The translations under genes were made by a program, and so were the position numbers. A model generated the notes under the pieces. That model was given only the letters and a program-made list of their open reading frames with translations, was not told the origin of the DNA and made no database searches. Source: Larix sibirica (lineage: Eukaryota > Streptophyta > Pinopsida > Pinales > Pinaceae). From it: a stretch of DNA of 17,021 nucleotides. Positions 8,077 to 16,358 of this stretch are shown here, piece after piece (position 1 is the stretch's first letter; each line of letters opens with the position of its first letter). The stretch lies in contig NWUY0305092037.1 in assembly GCA_004151065.3 (NCBI GenBank), positions 1-17,021 on the forward strand, in the 5' to 3' direction.

Positions 8077-8483
8077 CTAAAAACAAAATTTCTCTTTTGA
8101 AACTACATCAGAAAGTTTTGTCTTCAGTAGATTCAAAATGATTTTGGTAATTAACTTGTAACCTAAATTACAAAAGGCTATGGGCCTGAAGTCATTAAAT
8201 GTGGAAGGTTTGTTACTCTTTAGAATTAACGTCAGGAAGGTGGAATTTAGCCCTTTGTACATGTACCCTTCTGTTTTGTAGAACTCAATCATATCAAGCA
8301 GGTCTTGTCCCATAATATCAAAAAAACCCTATAATAGCTCCATCGTCTAGCCATCCAGACCGGGGCTTTTGTCCTTGGAAATTTTTTTAAGAACTTTTTC
8401 AACCTCTTCCAAAGTGACAGGTTTACAGAGGTCCAAAAATTCATCAACAGAAAAAAGGAAGGAATATGGTTGATAACCATCAT
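8077..8483 (-). pseudogene. LINE reverse transcriptase, N-terminal motifs
   Basis: Two overlapping frames carry the start of RT. 8289-8483 reads WKRLKKFLKKFPRTKAPVWM (usually K(A/S)PGxDG, here APVWM). 8077-8313 reads FLTLILKSNKPSTFNDFRPI followed by AFCNLGYKLITKII and LSDVVSKEKFCF. FRPI-x-(L/F)CN-x-x-YK is RT motif 2 of plant LINEs. The frame then breaks near 8085 by about one base and resumes as ILFLANRKILNVVGVSWEIL in the frame used for the rest of the element. The fingers domain is recognisable but not translatable as one piece. Confidence 0.85.
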
Positions 8484-8489
8484 CTGATG

Positions 8490-9156
8490 CTCTATTCGAG
8501 AATGGTCAGGATCCTTGAAGTGATGAGAATAAAAATTTACAACAACCTTCTCTAAATCTTCTTAGGAATTGACCAAATGACCATCTTCATCTGAAATTTC
8601 CCAAATAGTATTAAAATTCCTTCTACCAGAAGCATATCTGTGAAATTTTTATGTCGGTTTTCATCTCCAAGTTCCATCCAAGTGGCCTTGCTCTTAAGTC
8701 TCCATGCTTCCTCCTGTTCCAGAATATCATTTTTCCTTTGTTCCAGCAATTGTAAATCCAAAATATCCTCCTTAGTGAAAATACTAGCTGGATTGAGTAA
8801 GTACATGTTTATGATCTGATCTTCAATCCTTTCAAGCTCCTCCATATTCTTGGATTTTTTGTTCCTTCCCCAATCTTTCACAGTCCTTTTCATATTTTTA
8901 AGTTTAAACACTAAGCCTCCAAGGGATTTAAATCAACAAGAGGAGTAAAAGTCTGCCAATTTTTTTTAACTACCTTGCTAAAATTTTGATACTTCATCCA
9001 TGTATTATTGAATTTGAAAGGATAATTTCTTCTAGATTTAGGTTCATCAAATTGAAGAAAATTAGCCTGGTGATATGAGATATTTGAATTTTATACCCAC
9101 GATCTAAATTTCTGGAGACTGTCCCAGAGAGGATCTGCCATTAAAAAATGATCTAG
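8490..9156 (-). pseudogene. LINE ORF2 linker between endonuclease and RT
   Basis: 8552-8911 is one open frame rich in Lys, Glu and Gln (NMEELERIEDQI, LLEQRKNDILEQEEAWRLKS), then KATWMELGDENRHKNF. The last segment corresponds to the (K)xxWxxxGDxNTxFFH-type motif that precedes RT in plant LINEs. The flanking parts (8912-9156 and 8490-8551) continue the same protein with stops or shifted frames (SNISYHQANFLQFDEPKSRR upstream). The likely role is a coiled or RNA-contacting linker; this copy is decayed. Confidence 0.8.
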
Positions 9157-9510
9157 TCATTTCCCTATACCAAGATTCCCAATTATTTTGTTATACCAAG
9201 TGGCACTTAATTTTGTAGGTTTGATATCAGTGAGCTTGTTTCTCTGAATCAGATCTCCGAAGTAGTCATCCAACTCATCTGGCCTAGCATTGGTATTCCA
9301 AATTTCAGACACTGACAATGTGAAATTTAAATCACTAGACACAATCAAATTAGGTATGTGCATGATACCACTGTTATCTAAATTATCCCAAAAGACTTTC
9401 CTCTCCTTATAGGGTCCATAAATATTTAGTATATCCAGTTGGTGGTCAAATTTGAGTTTTTTTCCTTCCAAAAGGATACCGCCTATAGCTGGTCTAGGAA
9501 ACGCTTCCGA
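9157..9510 (-). pseudogene. LINE ORF2 endonuclease domain, C-terminal part
   Basis: The frame reads GGILLEGKKLKF, then LNIYGPYKERKVFWDNL, then LIVSSDLNFTLSVSEIWN, then a TGA at 9157-9159 followed by LDHFLMADPLWDSL. NIYGPY, the D-L-N-F signature (usually GGDLNF; both Gly are replaced by Ser here) and the final DHF are hallmarks of the exonuclease-endonuclease-phosphatase fold that nicks target DNA. The N-terminal catalytic Asn and Glu motifs are missing because the element stops near 9500. The fragment cannot encode a working nuclease. Confidence 0.85.
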
Positions 9511-9534
9511 TCATCAACTCCAGAAGTTGACCGA

Positions 9535-9970
9535 TGAAGAGACTTTTTGCTTTAATAATGATTAACATTGCTTATTCAACCTTGGAGCTATTTATTGGAA
9601 TTTTAGTGAACTTGTATGTATGGAGCCCTATTTTCATGGTTATTATTTCAATTGTATTTTATGTTGGGGAAGAATAAATTTTGACTGAATTTTACTTTCC
9701 ATTTTTATTTGGGAGAGGGGCACTATAGAGCAGCTTTAGTTTGAAATGGTGATCAAAATTTAAATTAAATGTTGCTTATGACATTGGCATCACATTTTAT
9801 CGGGGTATTATCAATTAAAACACAAACCAATTTATGTGGAAACATCAAGTAGATTTAGGGCTGAAATTTTTTCTAAAGGGTGTCGCAGACAAGCCTGCAT
9901 TTGCAATTAGCTAAAATTTTAGTTCCCGAAGTTAAGTAGTTTGATTTTAAAAAAATTGTTTTACCAATAG
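9535..9970. other. intron-like spacer between LINE and GOGAT exon
   Basis: AT-rich sequence between the truncated LINE end and the first recognisable GOGAT exon. It ends TTTTACCAATAG at 9959-9970, a plausible splice acceptor. It may be the remaining 3' part of a GOGAT intron into which the LINE inserted in antisense. No earlier GOGAT exon could be found here or upstream of the LINE in this window. Confidence 0.4.
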
Positions 9971-10117
9971 TTCGTAATTCGAGAAATGCTAGCCTATAGA
10001 GATGTTGCAGAAAGAAAAAATGATTGGAAATAAGTGGTCGAGGAAAACAAACTAGGGCCTCTACTGAAGACACAATCAACTAGGTGTATGGATTGTGGAA
10101 CTCCATTTTGTCATCAG
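9971..10117 (+). pseudogene. GLT1: GOGAT relic exon A (first Fe-S cysteine motif)
   Basis: 49 codons from FVIREMLAYRD to PFCHQ, flanked by CCAATAG before and CAG-GTTATAG after, consistent with acceptor and donor sites. The Cys pattern CxxCxxxxC (CMDCGTPFC) that starts the Fe-S binding domain is intact. The only break is TAA at 10031-10033, where relatives have Glu after DWK. Confidence 0.88.
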
Positions 10118-10341
10118 GTTATAGTCCTGACATAATTTATTTGTCCCTAACAATTTATTAAAATAAAAAGTGAAACATAATGTAACTATATAGTTCATAT
10201 TTTATATTCACCTTCTATGCATGACAGGTGTTTGCCTGTAAAATACAAAGTTTCTTAATTACATCCCTTGTTCCCGTCTTTTTTTTTATAGATTGTACAT
10301 TATATGTATTCTGAACATGTGTAACTTTTTATTCCATGTAG
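10118..10341 (+). other. GOGAT relic intron 1 (GT...AG)
   Basis: About 224 bases between CHQ and ENNECPL. It starts GTTATAG and ends TTTATTCCATGTAG, and is AT-rich like plant introns. Its presence shows the copy arose at the DNA level. Confidence 0.75.
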
Positions 10342-10603
10342 GAGAACAACGAATGCCCTCTTGAGAACAAAATACATGAGTGGAATGAATTAGTGCACCA
10401 AGGTTGTTAGTGAGATGCCTTCTGTTGGAAATTAACAATTTTGTAAAATTCATTGGACCTGTATGCCCTGCTTCTTGTGAAGATGCATGCATACTAGGAT
10501 TAAATGAAAACTCATTATCCATTAAAAGTATTGAATGTGGCATCATTGATATTTCTTTTGAAGAAGGTTGGATGATTTCTTGTCCACTTGTGAAGAGGAC
10601 ATG
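10342..10603 (+). pseudogene. GLT1: GOGAT relic exon B
   Basis: Starts [16 protein letters not shown] in one frame to HQGC, then two stops (TAG and TGA at 10408-10413) at positions where relatives have Trp and Arg. DA continues in the same phase. A loss of about 7 bases then moves the rest ([19 protein letters not shown] onward to SCPLVKRT) to another frame. The second Cys group CPxxCExxC is retained (CPASCEDAC). The exon ends AGGACATG before GTATGTG, a good donor. Confidence 0.85.
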
Positions 10604-10727
10604 GTATGTGTCTTTGGATTATAAATTTTAATGCCATTCTTATGATGCTTATCATTTTGAAGATAAACTGCCTAGTGTATTTGATGTGGGTGATTTATAT
10701 GTTGATATGGATGGTCATTGGGTGCAA
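10604..10727 (+). other. GOGAT relic intron 2, probable lost acceptor
   Basis: Starts GTATGTGTC. The reading phase of the next exon (a Gly codon completed by one base, then AAG AAA) places the acceptor at 10726-10727, where the sequence is AA, not AG (GTGCAAGAAGAAAG). A G-to-A change would explain this. The nearest AG, one base later, would shift the frame. Confidence 0.6.
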
Positions 10728-11033
10728 GAAGAAAGTTGCTATAGTGGGAAGTGGGCCAACTTATTTGGTTTCAACTAATAAACTCAATAAAACAAGTCAC
10801 TTTGTCACTATATATGAACATGCTGACTGAATTGGAGGCCTGATGATGTATGGAGTTCCTAATATGAAACCAGACAAGCTTTATATTGTCCAACGACATG
10901 TTGATCTGATGGCAGAGGAAGGTGTTAATTTTGTTGTGAATACAAATGTTGGTATCGGCCCAATTTTCTTTGTGGAAAAGCTTCACGTTGAAAATGATGC
11001 TTTCCTTTTGGAACGTGGTGCAACAAAACCAAG
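10728..11033 (+). pseudogene. GLT1: GOGAT relic exon C (nucleotide-binding domain start)
   Basis: One frame throughout with a single TGA at 10828-10830 (YEHAD-stop-IGG, Arg in relatives). It covers [10 protein letters not shown] to GATKPR and ends AACCAAG before GTATGATT, a good donor. [15 protein letters not shown] and [13 protein letters not shown] are close to the family; GPTYLVST has lost the second glycine of the dinucleotide-binding loop. The next expected exon (beginning DLPVPGREL in the family) is not found downstream. Confidence 0.88.
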
Positions 11034-12844
11034 GTATGATTAACTTTCTATTTTTGAATTTAACTGATATTTTTCTCATAGGAGTTGAAGTCAATGAGAC
11101 ATTTTAAATTTTAACACCTTCCAATGGTTTGTTCCAAATAGTCATTATGCAATTAAAAGGTCTTCTTATGAACATATTTTAGAACTAAAAAAATGCATTT
11201 GATTTTCAAATATAAAATTATAATTGTCAAATATCTCACTATGAGATAATAATATATTTTTCATCCATACACAAGCAATGAAAAAACAAGAAAAATATGA
11301 TATATCCCCATTGTATCTTTCTCCACTAAAAAGGTAAAATGATCATTGATTTTAACTAAATCTATTCTCAAAAGAGTAATAAAATTACTTCAAAAATCAA
11401 TAAATCTTGAAACGTATCTAGCTGTTCTCCACTATAAAACTGGAGAACACTTATCTTTCATATGCATATATTATGCATCTCTATTATTTTTTTGGATGTA
11501 TTTGTATTATATTTCCTTTGAGATATTCTTAGTGCAGTAAGGCTTACCGTGTGAGAGGTGGATCAAATAAGGAAATATTGGCTATGGAGGCGATATAAAA
11601 GGAGAGGCTCACTGTTTTGTTTGGCATGTTTTTCTTTTTCTATTTATGGGAAAAACACTGATGGGTTTTTGTTGAAATATGTGATAATCAGTATCTAGAA
11701 AGGAGAGAATGCAAATATGATCTTAAGGTCTTTGAATATTTCTACATAGTAAGACACTTCTCTTCTCCATATATATATATAGAAATCACATAACAATTTT
11801 TCGAAGGATATGGAAGCTATTCATTTTTGAACTATATATCTCAGGTTAATGTCTTGAGTACTTAATGAAGGAAATTTGTTTGGTGTTGATGATGCATTTA
11901 ATGATGCGTAGAATCTATGGCAGAGCAATCTGTCTAGAATAGATATTTATGGGCATATTTATAGTATGTTTCCTATAAAGGAATCCCTAGTAGGGATTTT
12001 TGTAGATGCTGCAGGGATGGTCGATTGAAGATTATTCATGTAGCAACAAACAAAGAAATAAAGGGTATATTCAAAAACCTCTTCATAAGAGCAAGTTTTG
12101 GGACAATTTCTGCATTGTAGAGCATGTACATCTAGATCTAGTCTTTCAAATGTAGAAGTAAACCTCATTCTAGGTGAGTCTATGTGAGAGAACAATGTTA
12201 AAGTGGTCATGTGAATTCCAAGTCTGGGCTTTTTCTGGGCATGCTACATACATCCTATGAGCTATTTAAGGTAGTTTCAGTTCATCGAAGCTAGAAACCA
12301 TATTTGAAGATCCATAATCCTCAGTGTGAAACTATCAGGATACATGAAATACTACAATCACGTGATCCCAGGTTCCATTCAAAGTGCGTATACACATGAT
12401 ATGAAGCGCTTGAACTATTCCATATTGAGCATCTCTCATACACTAGGTTTGTTGGGCTTATGGTTCCAAAGCATTATTTGATGGTCAACTATTGGATGCC
12501 TATTTATTTTGAAAGGAAATCTCATCAAGGATAGAAGGAGGATTTTCAAAGCCACATTATAGATTTGTAGCATGCTCTTGGGGGTTTTGGCATCTAGTAG
12601 CAGATTTAGCCAGGCACGACATTTATTTAATATGGAGAACTTGTGTGACTTCCAAGTCAAAGATACATTAGAAAAATGAATATTTCAGAACGTGAACAAC
12701 TTTTTTTCAATTCGAATGTTGTCAATGGAAAATGTAGAATTGAGAAACTGTTTTTCCAATTCCTAGGATTACACTAATATTGTGGGTTTGATGTTGTTGT
12801 TGAGAATTAAATAAAATGCATGCTTTGTGGCATAAATATGTTTT
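11034..12844. other. AT-rich non-coding region downstream of GOGAT relic
   Basis: No further GOGAT exon or other known gene is recognisable. Frames at 11346-11540 (plus), 11959-12210 and 12436-12660 (minus) lack family motifs. An AT run lies at 11769-11781. A perfect palindrome AATCCCTA-G-TAGGGATT lies at 11982-11998. Confidence 0.4.
11982..11998. repeat. perfect 8-bp inverted repeat
   Basis: AATCCCTA and TAGGGATT face each other around a single G. No transposon or terminator context is seen. It may be chance in a region of this size. Confidence 0.6.
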
Positions 12845-13189
12845 TTAATGGACCTGATCATATTTATTCAAGGAATCCGAGCCCCATCTCTTGGGTATAT
12901 TCCGCAAGGGGTCATCCTGTGGAAATGATTTATATTTCCACAAATCGGTCGCAATCATTTGATGGTGGAATATGTTAATGAGGGTTCCATCCTTCCCAAG
13001 CGAATTTATTTCCCGAGTTGTTGGAAACATGGCCTTGTGAATGCGAAGACTTAATCCCTCACTTGAGGATACATGTCCCAGCCACATTGGAGGGCGTTCA
13101 TTGCTTGATTTTGGACGTTTATCACTTTGGAACTCTTTACGACACTTTATGGTTGCTTGATTCAAATAATGCGTTGTGAGGAGATTCAT
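12845..13189 (-). CDS. unidentified 114-codon frame (hypothetical, low confidence)
   Basis: An open frame on the minus strand ending at 12845. Visible pieces are RPPMWLGHVSSSEGLSLRI, AMFPTTREINSLGKDG and LWKYKSFPQDDPLRNIPKRW. I recognise no domain. Composition is less AT-biased than the flanks, with normal-looking residue use, so it may be a fragment of a retroelement or an old gene; chance is equally likely. The first ATG is at 13189; no splice signals or promoter stand out, and the plus strand is not open across the same interval. Confidence 0.2.
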   Translation of the reverse strand: MNLLTTHYLNQATIKCRKEFQSDKRPKSSNERPPMWLGHVSSSEGLSLRIHKAMFPTTREINSLGKDGTLINIFHHQMIATDLWKYKSFPQDDPLRNIPKRWGSDSLNKYDQVH

Positions 13190-14219
13190 GAGGATATTTG
13201 ATGGAGTTTGGTTAAAGGATGTTGATTATTTTAATATTCTTGTAAAGTGGATTTAACCATTTTGGATAAGTTTGTTTAGGTGGCTACTTTGTGAACATTG
13301 GGACCCATATGTAGTGATGTATTTATGTGATGATGTATTTGTGGTTTTGACCATCATTTTTTATTTGGTTATAAGTGGTGAGGTTTTTCTACTTCATGCA
13401 TTGTACCTCATGGCATTTAGCATTATTATTTTATGTATTGATTAAGAGTTTGTTAAAGGTTTTTTAAAATTTAATGGAGGTTGGTAATTATGCACTCCAC
13501 CCTAAGTTGGATCAAGGAAATAATAAATGTTTTATTGTAAAGTGAGATGGAGCTACAACTTATATAAGGGTTGTTTTTTTCACTAATTTATTATGGTTAG
13601 ATAATGGGATCTCTCTCATTTTGGAGCTTCATTTTTATATCTTCAAGGAGTGTATTGGAATTTTAAGGTATTCTTTTATTTTGGTTAACTTGGTGTATTT
13701 AAGTGAGTAACTTAGATAATTTATATCATTGCCAATACTTCTTGCTTGTTCTCAATACTACTTTTCTATGCACTAAGAGTGAAATTTATGTCTTGATTTA
13801 TTGTTATAGGTAATCTAGAATAGGGGGTGATAAAGCTTGCAAACAAAGTCAGAAAAATTCTTGGTGGTGTTCATAATTTTTTCCATGTATCACAATTGTT
13901 AGTCTTAATGGCATCCCACAATTTTTCAAAGAAGGAAAAGGAGTTTAGTTACTCAAAATGCTAATTTCTGAAATGGTTCCATTCTTTTCTTAGTGAGTGT
14001 TGTATATGCATAAATGTTTCATCTAGTCTAAAAGTTTGACAAAGTGGTTAACTATTTCAAATTGACCAAGTTTTTATTGGGAGATTGACCATTGCATACT
14101 TTTTCAAAGAGATATACATAAATATCGAGTATAAACTTGAAGTTTTTGAGGTTGTTAATATGGGAATTGATGTGAGATCTTTTGATTGGAATTTAAAACA
14201 TTTAGTCATTCAATTTAAT
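13190..14219. other. AT-rich intergenic region
   Basis: No protein of known family. A TATA-like string AACTTATATAAGGGTT at 13557-13572 is repeated at 14747-14762, but the sequences around the two copies are not alike. Confidence 0.35.
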
Positions 14220-14700
14220 ATTCTATATTTGTAATTTTGAAAATATATTCATATCTACTAAATTTTCTTATTAATATATAAACAAAAAATGTATATTAAA
14301 GTGAGTTTTTTATATTTATTGGAAAATCATAGTATATCAATATCTTTTTATAAATGAAAAATATATCATATATATAATAAATATTCATATTAACATATTA
14401 AGTTATAAATTTAAATATATACTAAGAGATATTATATAATATATTTATATTAAATATAACAAACTATATAGAAAATCACAACATAACGATATATAAGAAT
14501 AATATTGGAAAATACATGCTTTTACATCACTTTTTATTTTAGATTTAATTTAAAACTTTTTAAGTAAAATTTAAGTTTACAAATCAAATTTGATTTATGA
14601 AATTTTGTTTATTTATGTTATTATGAAGTGATTCAAATTTGGGTAGTTTTAGCAATATTTAGACTTAAAGTAAATTTATAAACTTCTTGCTTGTTATTTA
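14220..14700. other. very AT-rich segment
   Basis: Almost only A and T with ATATAT and TTAATATA words over about 400 bases, and no coding frame of note. It could be a scaffold-attachment-like or simply drifted segment; no function is shown. Confidence 0.5.
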
Positions 14701-14746
14701 GGATGGTAAAAATCTCACTAGGCACTAACTATTTGGTAGGAGTGAT

Positions 14747-14762
14747 AACTTATATAAGGGTT
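14747..14762 (+). promoter_or_regulatory. TATA-box-like motif, second copy
   Basis: AACTTATATAAGGGTT matches 13557-13572 over 16 bases. TATATAAG fits a plant core promoter or the TATA box of an LTR. No transcription unit can be assigned to either copy, and the flanks differ, so the function is speculative. Confidence 0.25.
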
Positions 14763-15238
14763 TGAGTGTGCAAGTTTTCACATTGAGAAAATAATTATTG
14801 AGTTTCATTAATCCATAGGCTTGGGCATTAACCTTTCTTACAATCTTCTTTTCTATATTTATTTTACCCCAATTTCTTTCAACCTTTTTTCACCTTTATC
14901 CTTTCTCTTTGTTTTCTTACCCTTCCTCCTCCTTGGTATTTTTTAGGTTCATATTCTTTATTCTCACCTATTTCTCTTTTACTCTTTATCTTTTCCAAGT
15001 AGGGTTCTATTTGATAGTTGAGTTCTTTACCTCACTATTCAATGACACTTTGTTCTTTCATGCTTATTTCTTATTAAAGGTATTCTTATTTAAAATATTT
15101 AATTTTTAACTAACCCAACCCTTCTTTAAAACTAACGAACATATTCAAAGGAATAGATAACATTTCATTCAAAAATAGACACAGGATATGTTTCTTGAAT
15201 GTGTTTGTAATATCACCAAATTAAATGGACATCATATC
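14763..15238. other. pyrimidine-rich, then AT-rich non-coding stretch
   Basis: 14830-15010 is strongly C/T-rich on the plus strand (CTTCTTTTCT, CCTTCCTCCTCC), which produces the Phe-, Tyr- and Leu-rich frame at 14909-15109. That frame is a composition artefact, not a credible membrane protein. No gene is seen to 15238. Confidence 0.4.
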
Positions 15239-15412
15239 CTTATTTATAAAAGAAACTTAACAATTAAATTTCCTTTTCCCATTGTAAACTTTCATGTCTA
15301 TTTTGCTACTCCTCCTTGAAAGGAGGCTTGAACAAAATTTTCTTATTTAGAAAAGAAACTTAGCAATTAAATTTCTTTACCCCATTCTAATTTGTCATGT
15401 TCATTTTGTTGG
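15239..15412. repeat. direct duplication, 103-bp offset, with hairpin between copies
   Basis: 15239-15309 and 15342-15412 share CTTATTTA(T/G)AAAAGAAACT then TA(A/G)CAATTAAATTTC, a CCCATT(G/C)TAA block and a TCATGT-CATTTTG-like end. Between them lies a hairpin CCTCCTT-GA-AAGGAGG at 15311-15326. The copies differ by scattered substitutions. Confidence 0.75.
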
Positions 15413-15782
15413 TTTTTTCACTTCATCACATATACTTTACTTTTCATTTTATTTTTCCTTTCAACGTTCCTTTGCACCTTCTGGGGCAATTGCTAGTATA
15501 GTCATTATTATAATCATGGGTACTTGAAGTTCTGCATATTATTTGAAATGTATATTTCAGTGGATAAATGCCTTAATTTATTCCACTAACTATGGTGATG
15601 GATGCTAACCATCCAAGCGGATTTCCCAACCCAATAGTTTGTCCATCTCATGTTTATGTTGCACCTAGCAGTTTAGGTGAATAGTTTCTGTTTTTATTGT
15701 GCATAGTGATTTGTGTGCGCAGGCATGACTCTTGCTGCAATAAAACAATTATTTTTTCTCTTGTTGGAAAGGGTGTTTTTTT
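15413..15782. other. non-coding stretch upstream of rps13 relic
   Basis: No open frame of note. TTGTGTGCGCAG at 15710-15721 would fit a splice acceptor ahead of the rps13-like segment, but no presequence exon is recognised upstream. Confidence 0.3.
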
Positions 15783-16103
15783 GGGGCAGCGAGATGACAA
15801 GTTAGAATAGCCCTAATAGGAATTGGTGGAATTGGACCTAAAGAAGCCACTCCGGTTTGTTATCGATCAGGTATTACTGATAACATAAAAGTGAATGGGT
15901 TAACTAGGTATCGGATCGACCAAATTGAACGATTAATTGGTCAAGATTATGTTTTTTTATTGGGAATTTAGGAGGGTTTTTTCAGGAAGACATCAAACGA
16001 TTGATTTCTATTTCTCGTTATCATGGAATTCGTCATCAAGATGGGCCTACGCGGTCGACGAACTCATACTAATTGTCGTGTCAATGACAATACCTTTTAC
16101 TAA
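15783..16103 (+). pseudogene. rps13: mitochondrial ribosomal protein S13 (rps13) relic
   Basis: uS13 sits in the head of the small ribosomal subunit and contacts tRNA. The relic covers most of the plant mitochondrial protein (about 116 residues). Segment 1 (15798-15968) reads QVRIAL, IGGIGPKEATPVCYRSGIT and RYRIDQIERLIGQDYV, ending at TAG 15969-15971. Segment 2 (15983-16045, another frame) reads QEDIKRLISISRYHGIRHQD. Segment 3 (16047-16103, back in the first frame) reads LRGRRTHTNCRVND and runs to TAA. A TGA at 15795-15797 precedes segment 1. The match is to the mitochondrial type of S13, not the plastid or cytosolic types. At the DNA level the codons look close to the organelle gene, suggesting transfer of mitochondrial DNA (a NUMT) or a failed nuclear copy. 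The flanks show no other mitochondrial gene. Confidence 0.85.
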
Positions 16104-16358
16104 TTAAGTGTTTTCATGCAGTTCTTTCATGAGTGTGATCTATCATTATACTCAATATTGAAGTTATAACAGCTATAGGGTGACCATACTAAGTCTGTAT
16201 TATTGTAACATGTGTTCGCACCTTAGCATAAGTGCTCTTCTGTCTCTCCTCTTTATTGCAATTCCTCATATTAGATTATCAATATATTATCTATGTTCAA
16301 TGATTCAAACATGACATCACAAAAACATGATATTATGAAAGTCCTCAACATTGTAAAT
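16104..16358. other. non-coding stretch after rps13 relic
   Basis: No coding frame or element was recognised. Whether the first part is mitochondrial DNA flanking rps13 cannot be judged by eye. Confidence 0.3.

Larger units (their letters stand above)
5567..9530 (-). mobile_element. 5'-truncated, inactivated L1-type LINE with RNase H domain
   Basis: A non-LTR retrotransposon copying itself by target-primed reverse transcription. Along the minus strand the order is the C-terminal part of an apurinic-type endonuclease, a charged linker, reverse transcriptase, a zf-RVT Cys/His region and RNase H, which is the layout of ORF2 in many plant L1 elements. The reading frame changes several times between about 9157 and 8085. 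From about 8085 down to 5567 it stays in a single frame interrupted only by about eight stop codons (for example at 7619, 7151, 6749 and 6317). Length is about 3.9 kb. ORF1 and the first half of the endonuclease are absent, consistent with the usual 5' truncation. The 5' boundary is uncertain (9480-9540), and no clear poly-A tail or target-site duplication was seen. Confidence 0.9.
9971..11033 (+). pseudogene. GLT1: NADH-dependent glutamate synthase (NADH-GOGAT) pseudogene, three exons
   Basis: In plants this plastid enzyme makes glutamate from glutamine and 2-oxoglutarate. Its C-terminal third, resembling bacterial GltD, carries Fe-S clusters and passes electrons from NADH. Three consecutive exons of that part are recognisable. 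9971-10117 carries [21 protein letters not shown] and [12 protein letters not shown]. 10342-10603 carries [16 protein letters not shown], then [13 protein letters not shown] and [18 protein letters not shown]. About 10728-11033 carries [24 protein letters not shown] and [19 protein letters not shown], ending GATKPR. Introns are retained, so this is a duplicated gene fragment, not a processed copy. Stops are TAA at 10031, TAG and TGA at 10408-10413, and TGA at 10828, plus a net loss of about 7 bases near 10416-10424. The Rossmann motif is damaged ([10 protein letters not shown] for GSGPAGLAAA). No upstream glutaminase or FMN domain and no later exon was found. Family assignment is firm. Confidence 0.93.

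Noticed and set aside
10771-11094. 107-codon minus-strand frame
   Set aside because: Antisense to GOGAT exon C.
11034-12000. Looked for the next GOGAT exon (expected after GATKPR)
   Set aside because: No translation resembling the following family segment was found in any frame.
14909-15109. Apparent hydrophobic membrane protein frame
   Set aside because: Its Phe, Leu and Tyr content comes from a pyrimidine-rich DNA stretch; there is no signal or family motif.
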